A DNA stretch of 64,000 nt from Liolophura sinensis (taxonomy: Eukaryota; Mollusca; Polyplacophora; Chitonida; Chitonidae), in assembly GCF_032854445.1 (NCBI RefSeq), contig NC_088300.1, forward strand, positions 81,892,101 through 81,956,100, written 5' to 3'. The position numbers and the translations under genes are program-made. Below are positions 1 to 12,875 of the stretch, one piece after another (the first letter of the stretch is position 1; the number at the start of each line of letters is the position of its first letter). The notes below the pieces were generated by a model. The model was not told the origin of the DNA. It saw only the letters and a program-made list of their open reading frames with translations, and did no database searches.

Positions 1-1209
1 GCCCTCTCAATAAACATCGACCATAGCCTGTAAAACACAAAGCCATCCTCACGTAACTCTGTCAATCTCAGGCTCAATTTGCAGTGGCTGTGTAGATCAG
101 TACTGGTTAACGTCCAGCCAATTTTGTCTCGCAGAATGTGTCGCATGTACCCCGAATTCTTAGCAAGAACTTGACAAGCAGCAAGATTACGTGCCATTGT
201 TACGCTGTCGGTATCACAGCCTTGAGCAGACAAGTTCTAGTATTAGTCTTTCTAATTTCCATATCGGAAGATCACTGCAGTCTGAAAAATGTTCACGCCA
301 CCCACAGGAAAGACTGCTTTGTGGGTGGAAGCGAAGTTTTATACCATTTGTTTGCCTACAAGCCGTAACACATTGGTAGTTTAGTGTACTGCTTTGATAA
401 AGTGCACATTAGTTAAGGGGTCAGCACATACCACAGATGCTACATTGGCATTCCTAAATGCCAGGTCAGTCTCAACCACCCCATGTTCTCCTTAGTTAAA
501 TAGATTTGGCCAAAAACTGTAAATCTTCTTCACTCATCAGAGTAGCACCAGCAGTGGGTTTAAACATTACTTTTCATAATATCGGTACCGATATGTGAGT
601 TAGATTTTGATTTTTTTGATTGTACTGGAAAATTAAAGTATATGTTACTAACTTATTAGTATCACTCACAACTTTATCATTTCTTCTTGATCCATTCTAT
701 ATGAGTTATACGCTGTGATTAGGCAATAATCTTGCCTGTTCCTGAGTATTGTAGCTCCCATGTTATACTTCAAACTGCTTTGCAGTCGCAAAATTTAATA
801 TGAATGTCCGTGACAAGGCTTCTCTCTACATGCATGTGGATAATCATCTCAGCTCCCTCAATTCCCATAATCACCTTAAATCCTTCAAAACTGGGATGAC
901 CATGTCAAAAAATTGGGAATTAGTTGAGCTGGGGTTGCAGTCATCTCGTAGAGTGCCATCTGTTCATTGAAGAATTTTACGTTTGCTTTTTCATAGTTTC
1001 TAGTAGACTTCCCAATTTTCTACCCCCAAAAAATAAAACAGCAACCTGGCAAAGAATATGGCAGTAGATTGTGATCTTTTCTGTCTGTACAACAGAACTC
1101 TCTCATAAATTTAGCCAGGGTGAAGTATATTGGTGTAGTTGTGAGCTCTTTGTTAGCATTGTCTGAAAATGACACAGTATTTACTGTACTGTACAATTTC
1201 AGCATCAGG
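1..1209. other. No gene or array recognised
   Basis: AT-rich non-repetitive sequence with many stops in all frames. It is probably intron or flank upstream of the first visible TIF1 exon; no RING-coding exon was seen. Confidence 0.5.
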
Positions 1210-1965
1210 CTTCTACATCAAAAGTTTACACCCTCTGTACATATCTTCTGTGCTACACATATAACATGAACTGTTACCATCTTACATGCCTTACGTCATC
1301 ACATCACCAGTTTGACATCTCCTGTCCTACATGTATAACCTGAACTGTTACTATCTTACGTGCCTTACATCATCACATCACCAGTTTGACATCTCCTGGG
1401 CTACATGTGTTATCTGACCTGTTACCATCTTAACATGCCTTATGTCATCAAATCACCAGTTTGACATCTCCTGTGCTACACGCATAACATGAACTGTTAC
1501 TATCTTACATGCCTTATGTCATCACATCACCAGTTTGACATCTCCTGTATTATGCGTATAACCTGAACTGATACCATCTTACATGCCTTACGTCATCACA
1601 TCACCAGTTTGACATCTCCTGTCCTACATGTATAACCTGAACTGTTACTATCTTACGTGCCTTACATCATCACATCACCAGTTTGACATCTCCTGGGCTA
1701 CATGTATTGTCTGATCTGTTACCATCTTACATGCCTTATATCATCACATCACCAGTGCTACACGTATAACATGAACTGTTACCATCTTATATGCCTTATG
1801 TCCTCATATCACCAGTTTGACATCTCCTGTGCAACAGGTATAACCTGAACTGTTACCATGATACATGCCTTGCGTCATCACATCACCAGTTTGACATCTC
1901 CTGTGCTATACGTATAACCTGAACTGTTACTATCTTAGATCTTAAATGCCTTATGTCAGCATAAT
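1210..1965. repeat. Tandem array, about 74-bp unit, about 10 copies
   Basis: Each unit holds 'catcacatcaccagtttgac' and 'gaactgttac'. Some units are shortened. No match to an exon edge was seen. Confidence 0.9.
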
Positions 1966-2219
1966 ACCGGTTAGACACCTTCTGTGTAATTAATGTTTTT
2001 AACTCTTTACACATAAGTGCATATCAGCAGTTTTACACTAAGACGACAGATCATATTTTTACCCTTTTACTTATGTTACTTGCCTATGGGTATATTACTT
2101 TATTAGAGTAACCCACACAAGGTTGGCAGCCATCCTCAGCTACCACAAAACAGAAGTCGTGTTAATTGGTAGAGCTGCCGCTTCCCAGGTTGTTTAAATA
2201 TATGTCCATTGGGAAACAA

Positions 2220-2436
2220 CATAATGCTGGCCGCCCCCAGAATCTGCCCGGCTTCCTGCCACCATAATGCTTCCCGTCACGGGATCTGCCCGGTTTCCTC
2301 CCACCATAACGCTGGTCACCCCGCGGATCAGCTGGCTGCATCCAGGGATTTGGCCGGTTTCGTCCCACCCTAATGCTGACCACCGTCATATTAGTTTAAT
2401 ATTCTTGAGTACGACGTAAACATCAATCAAGTCTAT
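2220..2436 (+). mobile_element. SINE 3' part with inner triplication
   Basis: The 3' end (tattcttgagtacgacgtaaa) and 'ataatgctggccgcc' match the tRNA-derived SINE seen complete at 44,658. The segment with 'ctgcccggtttcctcccacc' occurs about three times in a row, so this copy grew internally. Confidence 0.6.
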
Positions 2437-2489
2437 CTCTTACTTTAAGGAAGTCACACAGTCTAGTCAGGACTGATAAATAATACATG

Positions 2490-3032
2490 TATGGTTGGGA
2501 TTTCTCATCTGCAGTCAGACGTTGCAATCGATGAAGGTATTGCCAATATTCGATACAAAGTAAACATTACAAATATTGTAATTCCATATCTCTGTGCAAC
2601 GTTGCGATATCTCATCTGCAGTCAGACGTTGCAATCAACGAAGGCATTGTCAATATGCGATAAAGTAAACATTACAAATGTTGTAATTCCATATCTCTGT
2701 GCAACGTTGCGATTTCTCATCTTCAGTCAGACGTTGCAATCAATGAAGGTATTGCCAGTATTCGATACAAAGTAAACATTACAAATATTGTAATTCCATA
2801 TCTCTGTGCAACGTTGTGATATCTCATCTGCAGTCAGACATTGCAATCAACGAAGGCATTGCCAATATGCGATAAAGTAAACATTACAAATGTTGTAATT
2901 CCATATCTCTGTGCAACGTTGCGATTTCTCATCTGCAGTCAGACGTTGCAATCAATGAAGGTATTGCCAATATTCGATACGAAGTAAACATTACAAATAT
3001 TGTAATTCCATATCTCTGTGCAACGTTACCTG
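2490..3032. repeat. Tandem array, about 106-bp unit, 5 copies
   Basis: Units share 'ctgcagtcagacgttgcaat' and 'ccatatctctgtgcaacgtt'. It lies in the intron before the first visible TIF1 exon. Confidence 0.92.
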
Positions 3033-3640
3033 AAATATAGCATCTAAACTTACACTGAATAATAAGCAATGCTTACAATTCAACATATCTGAATATCTTT
3101 TAAGAAATAAACAACACAATCGGCTACACTAACATTAGCAGGTAAGTGTTAGTATGCTTTTCACTGAATTTCAAGGGAAGTTAGTCTTGACACAGCATGA
3201 CTACAAAACAGCCTTACCAAGGGGAACAACTCTGACCATTACTGTTATGGTTATGCATAATTCGAGTAATCTTCACATTTTTAGTACTTTTGGACACAGT
3301 TTGCCGTAAAACTACATATCATCAAGATTCTAGGAGCATGTCTTTTGATGACATAACCCATAATACTCCCGTGCTCAAGTGGCCTAAAGAGGTCTGAAAT
3401 CTGATCATTGCTCATCTGCATAATGTTCATGTCTGGGCAACCTAATTCTTAAGCCACTTTTATAAAAATACAAAAAAACACATAAAGAAGAATGCTATGA
3501 CAATCTTAATACATTGTTCACTGACCAGTTTAGAACTTTATGCAAAAGAGATTCCAAGTAACAAAAGACATTTGAATGGCTGGTACAGTAATGCTTAAAC
3601 ACTTATGATTTTCTTTTCATTCTTGTTTTTTAAATAAAGT
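3033..3640. other. Intron sequence, nothing recognised
   Basis: Unique AT-rich sequence leading to the acceptor of the large TIF1 exon. Confidence 0.5.
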
Positions 3641-3673
3641 TCATGGTCCGTATAGCTGCTGTTGTATTTTCAG

Positions 3674-5326
3674 GGGAGAAGCTCAAGTGCCCAGAGTGTG
3701 GTGTCGTGTTTAACAGAAAGGATGTGATCAAACACTTGTTCATGATGGAGACCTTAAGCGAGGTGGGCAAGAGTGAAGAGCAGGCAGGCGTGGAAGAGAA
3801 GGCACACACGTGCACTGCCTGCGAGGAGAACCAGGATGCCACCTCCTTCTGCACTGAGTGCATGGAGTGGTTGTGTGAGCAGTGTGTGCAGGCTCATCGC
3901 CGCGTCCGTGTCACCAAAGACCATTTGATACAGGCCAAAGAGAAGGTGCAGGCGCAGGGCAATGGGCATAGCAGTCTGCAGGGCAAAGATCGCTTCATGG
4001 CATGTAAGCTGCACCAGCATGAGCCGTTAAAACTGTACTGTGAGACGTGTGACACGCTGACTTGCAGGGACTGCCAGCTTCTGGAGCATAAAGAGCACAA
4101 GTACCAGTTTGTGCATGAGGCATCAGAACTGTGTAAGCAACAGCTGCTTCAGTTTACAAACAAACTCCGCGAAAAGCGCAAGTGTATAGAGAACTTCAAA
4201 CAGCTGATCGCCAAACGACAAGAGGAGATAGTCTCTCGAGAAGAAGTAGTAGGTGAGGAAATAAAAAAGACAGTTGACAATCTGGTGGAAGAGTTCAAGA
4301 AACGTGCGCAGGCTATATTGACAGACCTGAACCTGGTGTGTACAGCGAAGAAAGCTCAGCTAAGTCAGAAGAACCAAGAGGTGACAGAGCTGGTTACCCG
4401 GCTAGACCACTGTGTGGACTTTGTCCAGTCTCTAGTGGACAGTGGCTCAAATCTCTCCATCCTTCACACTAAATCCATTATCATCAGACACATGCGCTCA
4501 ATGGCGCAGACTAGGTGTGAGGTGCCCAACCCCAGCCATATTGTTGACATCCGCTACAGCCAAGATTGTAATATATTCCTCAAAAACATGCACCACCTTG
4601 GTTTTCTCTACGTGGACGGTGTTCCATATCGACCCAGTATGAAACCTGGATCTTCCGCAGGCTCTAACCCAAATCTCCATCCTGAAGTGAATGGTTCTCA
4701 TCCTGGTAGGAACTACCTGCAGGAGCTGCAGAAGTTGAGTTCTGAGCAGCGCAATGCCGTGTTTGTGCGCATGATGCAGATGCAGCGTCGTCAGGCAGGC
4801 CAACAGAACCAGATAGGGAATCCCACAGGGAGCCCTCAAGTGCCAGGTTCTCTTAGCCAGCCACCCCCTAACAGAGTGGTCAGCGGTCACAACCAGGTAA
4901 ACTCTGCAATGAATCGCCCTCCGTACAGCCAGAACAGCTTTCCAGTCCGCTACAGTAACGGCCCCATGGACCAGATCCCTCCTGTGTGCTCCGCACCATC
5001 CGGGGGAGGAGCTGGCTACGGGCCAGCCTCAGTGAATCAGCTGTCTAATCAACCCCCGTTGATTTCTCTGTTCCAGTTACAGAACCAGCGTGGGAATGGC
5101 CATCCTGTACCTGCAGGACGGCCTATGCCGCCATTGATGCCTCGACCCACGAACAACAGTATTCCACAGCCAGGATCCATACAAGCCACACCTCTTCATC
5201 CGGGTCAGCCCCGGCCCTCAATGGGCAATCACCCAGTCCAACCATCACAGCAGCAGAGGGAACGACAGTGGCGCTGGAACTACGTAAACATGCAGAACAT
5301 GCAGTCCCACCCTCAGCCCACTTCAG
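3674..5326 (+). CDS. TRIM33/TRIM24-like: TIF1 exon: RING end, B-boxes, coiled coil, Q/P/N-rich linker
   Basis: A 1,653-bp exon between acceptor ttttcag and donor CAG|gtaagg. It enters in phase 1 and leaves in phase 1. The reading frame stays open through the intron on both sides (from an ATG at 3643 to a stop at 5346), but the splice signals and the frame fit with the next exon support these borders. It carries the closing CPEC of the RING, both B-boxes and the coiled coil. Vertebrate TRIM24/33 split this part over several exons. Its last 50 bases are the template of the tandem array that follows. Confidence 0.92.
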
Positions 5327-8300
5327 GTAAGGTCCTAACTAAATAATCATGCAGAACATGTGGGTCACTCTCTCAGGTAAGGTCTTAACTACATAAACAT
5401 GCAGAACATGTGGTCACACCTTCAGGTGAGACCTTCACCACATAAATGTGCAGAACATGTGCGTCAATTCCTCAGGTAAGGTCCTAACTACATAAACATG
5501 CAGAACATGTGGTCACACCTTCAGGTGAGGTCTTCACTACATAAACATGCGGAACATGTGGGTCACCCCATAAGGTAAGGCCCTAACCACAAAAACATGC
5601 AGAACATGTGGGTCACCCCCTAAGGTAAAGTCCTAACTACATAAACATGCAGAACATGTGGGTCACACCTTCAGGTGAGGTCTTCACTACATAAACATAC
5701 AGAACATGTGGTCACTCCCTCAGATAAGGTCCTGACTATATAAACATGCAGAACATGGTGTCACCCCCTCACAGACCCGTAGCTAGGATTTGTTGGAGGC
5801 ATGGGGGAAGAGCATTTCAGCCAAATGAGCCGGGCGTCCGGGGCTGCATCCACCGGAAAACTGGCATTGCTGGAAATGTTTTTGTCGCGTCAAAGCGTAA
5901 TTTTATATCTAACTTGAGGATAAGTTAAATGGCCTAAAATATTGTATTTTAGTAAGATTTGTATTCCTCATAGTCAAACGGGATCCTTAATGGCAGAGAC
6001 TTGCTGCTGTACCCGATTCAATAGATATGACATCTAACCATAATTACTCCCGCGGGTTGTAGTGCCAGACTTCCATGCCGGTGACCAGGGTTCGACCAGG
6101 GTCACCATGGCAGGGAATTTTCCCATTCCACCGCAGGCAATTTAGTGGTTAATTTAATGGGATTTGGTTATTCTTGAGTACGGCATAAAACACCAATCAA
6201 ATAAATAAATAAATCATGGGATTTGGTTGCGAGGTGGACGCCGCCGCTTGTAGAACTGTTCAAACGGGGCTGCTGTAAGGCAAGTGGGGAAGTAGTGAAG
6301 TAGATGATCAGTGGTTTACCCCGGTTTCTTCCAGGGGATACCTGCACCAACCTGACAATACTGAACCACTGTCATATGAGTAAAATACTCATGAGTATGG
6401 CATAAAACAACATTCAGTCAGTCAGTCAATCAAATATCTTACAGGATAATAAAATGTTAATTGAAACTGATTTTTGAAGCCCACCATTTGAGTAGTTGCT
6501 GTGACAACAAAATCTTTCATATATTATCATTCCAGCCTTAAAAAATGTATTTTAACTAACTTCTGTTTTCAACTTTCTTTAGTTCAAAAGAAACAGGATC
6601 TGTTACTTTTTAAAGTAAATCGGGTTCGCCATCCCTCCAAAGCAGCAAAAATTCCCGTAACAGAAAGCAGACTGTTTATCAGGGGTCATGCACTGTGGGT
6701 GGACTGAAAATAACTTCATACATCAAAATTGTGTAAGGTTTAATGGTAATCTGGGACTCAGTATTAAGCTGCAGTAAAAGTCAGTGCACCGGCATATTTG
6801 ACAAACTTTCACTTGAAAACACCCATTTTCAAAGCCAATTAAAAGGCTGAAATATTGCCTCTGGAGGTTAAACTGAAATTTTACATTGGGAAATCACTCT
6901 GCCTTCAAAACACTGTTCTAAGATGAACTGACGCTTCCTGGACAGAATATCTGAACTCAGCATGTTACTATGTCAAGTGCATCGCCATTCTAGGTGCTAC
7001 ATGCGTAATTTAAGATTTAATAGACCATAGACTGCCATTAATTTTTCATAAGAGACAGTGTAAGTTCAGCCCCAAACATGCTGGGGCCAATAAGTTTTGG
7101 TTCATACCTGGCCCAGCCTGTGAGAAAGAAGCCATAAAAATCTTGACATAGGTTGACCGTCAAACTCCGGACCTTTCTATGCCGGCAGCTGGGAGGGGTG
7201 CCTAGCAATGTCAAGGGGACGTCACTCGCAGCCTCGTCACATCCTTGTGTCTTCTCGCCTAGAATTTCAAACTTTCATCATTAAAACTCATACATGCCCA
7301 AAGCTTAGACAATTTCCATCATTTTGATACCAAGCATGAACCTGTACACCAAGAACGGCAGGCTGGCAGCAAAAAAAGACTTTCCACCCTGAAATGCACA
7401 GAATTACATTCCAGAAAAATGGAAGTTGCAATGGGGTCTGTGTCCAGTAAGCAATGGTTTGGCCAGGTCACAAAATTTGAGCGTTTGCACAGACATTTGT
7501 GCAGCCATTTGTGCAGCCAGCCTTTTTCTGGCACATCAGAAATCATGCATCAGGCATTCAAGATGTGTTAACTAACAGGTTTCCAATTTGAAAGTAATTC
7601 TCGGGAATTGGAAGCGAAAAATAACTGCACGTATGTACGAGATCATATTCCGATGGAATTATAGTGCATAGCATTGTTTTATTCGACAGAAAATTAAAAT
7701 ACGGAACAAAAAGTACTTTACAAAGGACATTTTTAGGCATGGCGCTAGGTACTGCGGATTCAAAGAGGCATGGCGGAGTGCCACTCAATAAAATGCTAGC
7801 TAGGGCTCTGCCTCAGGTAAAGTCCTAACTACAAAAACATGCAGAACATGGGGTCACTCCTTCAGGTAAGGTCTTACATACGTAAACGTGCTCAACATGT
7901 GGGTCACTCCCTCAGGTAAGGTCCTAACTACATGAACATGCAGAACAAGGGGTCACTCCTTCAGGTAAGGTCCTAACTATGTAAACATGCAGAACAAGGG
8001 GGCACTCCTTCAGGTGAGGTCCTAACTATGTAAACATGCAGAACATGTGAGTCACTCCTTTAGGTAAGGTCTTACATACGTAAACATGCAGAACAAGGGG
8101 TCACTCCTTCAGGTAAAGTCCTAACTATGTAAACATGCAGAACTTCGGGTCATCCCCTCAGGTAAAGTCCTAACTACAAAAAAATGCAGAACATGTGGGT
8201 CACTCCCTCAGGTAAGGTCTTCACTGCATAAACATGCAGAACAGGGGGTCACTCCTTCCGGTAAGGTCTTAACTACATAAACATGCAGAACATGGGGTCA

Positions 8301-11300
8301 CTTCCTGAAGTACTGTCTTATCTGCAAAAACGTGCAGAACATGGGCTCACACCTTCAGGTGAGGTCTTCACTACATAAACATGCAGAGCATGGCATCACT
8401 TCATCAGGTAAGGTCCCAACTACATAAATATGTAGAACATGTGGGTCACTGTCTCAGGTAAGGTCTTAACTACAAAAACATGCAGAACATGTGGTGGGTA
8501 ACTCCCTCAGGTTAGGTCTTAACTACATAAACATGCAGAACGTGGGGTCACTGTCTCAGGTAAGGTCTTAACTACGTAAACATGCAGAACATGGGCTCAC
8601 ACCTTCAGGTGAGGTCTTCACTACATAAACATGCAGAACATGGGGTCACACCTTCAGGTTAGGTCTTCACTACATAAACATGCAGAACATGTGGTCACAC
8701 CTTCAGGTGAGGTCTTTACTACATTAACATGCAGAACATGTGGTCACACCTTCAGGTAAGGTCTTAACTACATAAACGTGCAGAACATGTCACACCTTCA
8801 GGTGAGGTCTTTACTACATTAACATGCAGAACGTGGTCACACCTTCAGGTGAGGTCTTTACTACATTACCATGCAGAACATGTGGTCACACCTTCAGGTG
8901 AGGTCTTAACTACATAAACATGCACAGCATGGTGTCACTTCATCAGGTTAGGTTTCAGCTACATAAATATGTAGAACATGTGGGTCACTGTCTCAGGTAA
9001 GGTCTTAACTACAAAAACATCCATAACATGTGGTCACTTCCTCAGGATAGGTCTTAACAACATAAACATGTAGAACGTGGGTCACTGTCTCAGGTTAGGT
9101 CTTCACTACATGAACATGCAGAACAAGGGGGCACACCTTCAAGTTAGGTCTCAACTTCATAAACATACAGAAGATGGGGTCACTCCCTCAGGTAAGGTCC
9201 AAACTACAAAAACGTGCAGAACATGGGGTCACCTCCTCAGGTGAGGTCTTAACTACATTAACATGTGGAATATGTGGCCATCCCCACATGTCAGACTTTG
9301 AGGTCTTGGATTAGCTCCTCAGTATGGTGTTTTTGGCATTTCTGTTAGACATTTTACCTGCCATGAGGTTCAGTTTGCAGCACATTTTTAAATGTGATTT
9401 ATCTAAGATTGTGCCTTGATGAAAAGTGCTGGTTTTTGCACCGTCATCTTGTCTGTGTAATTAACAGGTCCTGCTGGCGCAGAGCAGCGACCAGGTTCTA
9501 CAAACTCTGCTCCTGACACCTGTAGAACATCCCCTGCAGGAAACACAGTCCGACCCTCAAGTGCCGACAGGTAAGGCCTCGTAGAAATAAGGTCACACAC
9601 AAAATACCATAATTTATTATGGATTGCCACAACTTGTCATGTAATGTCATGACATGTATTACATTATATTGTGTTGTGTAATGCCATATTTATTTATTTA
9701 TTTGTTTGATTGGTGTTTTACGCTGTACTCAAGAATATTTCACTTATACAACGACGGCCAGCATTATGGTGGTTGGAAACCAAGCAAAGCCCGGGGGGAA
9801 ACCGATGACCATCTGCTTACGGCCGGAGAGGAAGCCAGCATGAGCTGGACTTGAACTCACAGCGACCGCATTGGTGAGAGACACCTGGGTCATTATCCTG
9901 CGCTAGCGCGCTAACCAACTGAGCCACGGAGGCCCCTGTGTAGTGCCATTACTTGTTTTACCATATTGTGTTGTGTAAAACCACCACTTGTATTACCATA
10001 TTGTGTTGTGTAATGCCATACCTTACTGTGTATAATACCGTAAATAGTCCTACACATCCAGATATGTGAATTACCTACAATATTGTGCAGCAGTATCCAC
10101 TGTAAGGAATTACATGTGATGATATTCCAGGTTCTGTGCAAACCATGCATGCAACATTTGTCCAGCTTGTTTACTGTCCTATGTCTGTCTGTCCAGCCTG
10201 TTTACTATCCCCTGTCTGTTTGCCCAGCTTGTTTACTGTCCCATGTCTGTTTGTCCAGTGTGTTTACTGTCCCATGTCTGTTTGTCCAGCCTGTTTACTG
10301 TCCCATGTCTGTTTGTCCAGCGTGTTTACTGTCCCATGTCTGTTTGTCCAGCGTGTTTACTGTCCCATGTCTGTTTGTCCAGCCTGTTTACTGTCCCGTG
10401 TCCCAATTCTGTGTCCCAAAAGCAAAATCTAGCACATGGACATGTGGAAAACCAGCTGTATACACACTGTATGAGTTAAGTCTGAACCATTGCTGAACTA
10501 TGGATGAGCATAGTGAACACCAGCACCTCTACAAACTGACATCTTATTGATATAGACCTTGCCGCTTGGTACATTTCCATTTACAACCTATGTTGCTTTT
10601 ATTAAGTTACTTTTATTAAGATGGGAGTAATTTTTCCTTGGCGAGTATGAAACAAGTTCCTGTTACTATAAACAGCACTTGAGATGTGCTAGTGCTGCTA
10701 CGTCATACTCACCTGTCCACTGTCAAAGACAAATTAAATTTTATTTACCTTAAATTATTAATGACATTTGTACAACCTATACATGGAAGTGACTCTTGTT
10801 GATATTGTTGTTGCAGAGGAAGTCTTCCATAAACCCACATCTTGTCAAAAACGACATTTTCTCGTGATATTTAACATGGTCAGTTCACGCAAGTTTATTA
10901 CATTACACAGAACTCAGTGGGCTTACAATGGTTTTGTTTTACCTATCTCAATATGAACATGTAGTTTGCTGGTCATCTCTTCCGGGTGTAGGAGAAGTTT
11001 GCCACGTCATGTCAGCTACATGTAGGTGGAAATTACAATGAGCTGTAGCCAAGTCAGGCTTTCCAACTGCAGTGAATAGTTTTTCTTTGTCATCAAAAAG
11101 AATTTCTGCATGAGTTTTTCCTCAAAGGCTGGGGATCATTACGGTAATTTTTAGTTGATACCTGTATGTTGTTTTTTTTTTCTCCACAGTGTGCAGGTCA
11201 AAAAAGAGAAGGATACTGATTCTGATGGTTATGGGGCATTTCCCGCCTCCTGTAGTTTCGCAGAGAAACAGAATTCTGTGGTAAGACAGTCACGTATCTT

Positions 11301-12832
11301 GTAAAAATAATTTTATAATACTGGATTTCAGCTAAAGCTTGGTACATAAAAATGTGCTTTTGGAAACATGTAAGACCTTAAAATAATACTTTTGATACCA
11401 ACACTCAAGTTTTTCTAATAAGTAATTAATCAAACTTCATAAAGACCTTCTTAAGTGGCCCATACACATACAGTCAAACCTGTACCTACGGCCACATGTA
11501 ATCTGCCGCGACGAAACAATTTTCCATGTTCAACGACCTGTAATATGCAGGCACCTGTCCAACGCGTCCAGCGGCCAATATATTTCTATATCCAAATTCT
11601 ATATCAGCCTGTCCGGAGCGGCGAAGACTTTCAAAAGTAATGATGATTGCCGTATCGGACATTCAAAAATTTCAAAATGGCGACCACCCGATTTCAATAG
11701 TTTATGTAGTGATTAAAAGTTACAACCTGCCACTTTGTGATGACAAGTGAAGTGTGAACATTATTGGTCAGTAGCAGTGACTATTGTTCTTTAATCAGGT
11801 GTAGCTGGTTATTGTCCGGACACCCCTGCACTGTGGCAGTGGTTTAGCTCCATGCTGAGGTCCGCGCTATGAATGCCATAAACATCGGGCAGACTCCGAT
11901 ATAATCAGATATAATCTGACCTCCTGTGGCTCCTCCCATGAATGGTTTCTTTGACAAATTATCTGGCTTGCTTGTCCATTGTCTTTGCAGGCAAATGGTG
12001 CTGTGTTTTCATTTCGCGTGGCCAAAATATTGCCTGTACCGAACACATGGAGAAATTCTTCCTTCATTTGTACATGTTGTTGTTGTTGTTTCACTGATAA
12101 TGGCAGATATGATTGAACTTCTCAGCAGTCTGCCATTTACAACCCAAAACTTTGTTAGAATAGTCATCTATAGCTACGTAGGCCAAACTAGCACATGGTT
12201 TTTTAGAGCTTGACAATGATGGGAAGAAAGTTCTCCTGTCATGCGTTCCCTCACCTGAAACTCTTTCTGTAACTGGCTGTTAAATGCGTGAGATCCATAG
12301 GTCTGCCCCACAAAGCTTGAAATTATTGAGTTATTATTTTACTACAATTGTTGTATTTCTATGAAATTTATGTAGCTGACCAGATTAGTGCTTAACAATT
12401 ATGTATAAGATTATTATGTAGGCCTACATGTGTACATCTCCTGAAACTTAATTCAGTTGTGATTTGGCTTGGTCTTCACAACCTGTCTTATGTGGCCAAC
12501 TGTCATATGCGGCCACTTTTTACGTGTCCCTTCACTGGTCGCCTACAACAGGTTTGACCGTATATATATGGGTGTAAAAGTAAGATTTTCCTGCTGTGGA
12601 GAAATGATATAATAAAAAAACAAATAAACCTTCTCAACTTTCTATATCTTTGTATTCCGAGTGCTGATTTGAACATCTTGTTCTTATCAAGGATTGAAGC
12701 ATAACAGTTCGACAGGCTTTATATACGGAGATGTTTCCAGGGAGTAAATCGTCACTGGGACTAACAGTTAGACAGGCTTCATATATTCACATGTTTCCAG
12801 GGAGTAAATCGTCACATATATATATATATATG

Positions 12833-12875
<43 letters not shown>

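Larger units (their letters stand above)
5772..7810. mobile_element. Non-autonomous hAT-like DNA transposon, 2.04 kb, 5-bp target duplication
   Basis: It starts cagacccgtagctagga and ends tgctagctagggctctg, near-perfect inverted ends of about 17 bp beginning CAG. The 5-bp CCTCA flanks both sides (5767-5771, 7811-7815) and removing the element restores the array unit. CAG...CTG ends with 5-bp duplications fit the hAT5 type. No transposase ORF is visible. SINE pieces sit inside it. Confidence 0.7.

Noticed and set aside
3643-3673. ATG at 3,643 as the TIF1 start
   Set aside because: The ATG precedes a clear polypyrimidine-free but consensus ttttcag acceptor, and the reading would begin in the middle of the RING; the family needs an upstream RING exon.
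6583-6620. Possible extra TIF1 exon after tttctttag
   Set aside because: It lies inside the hAT-like insertion, and the flanking exons already join in frame without it.
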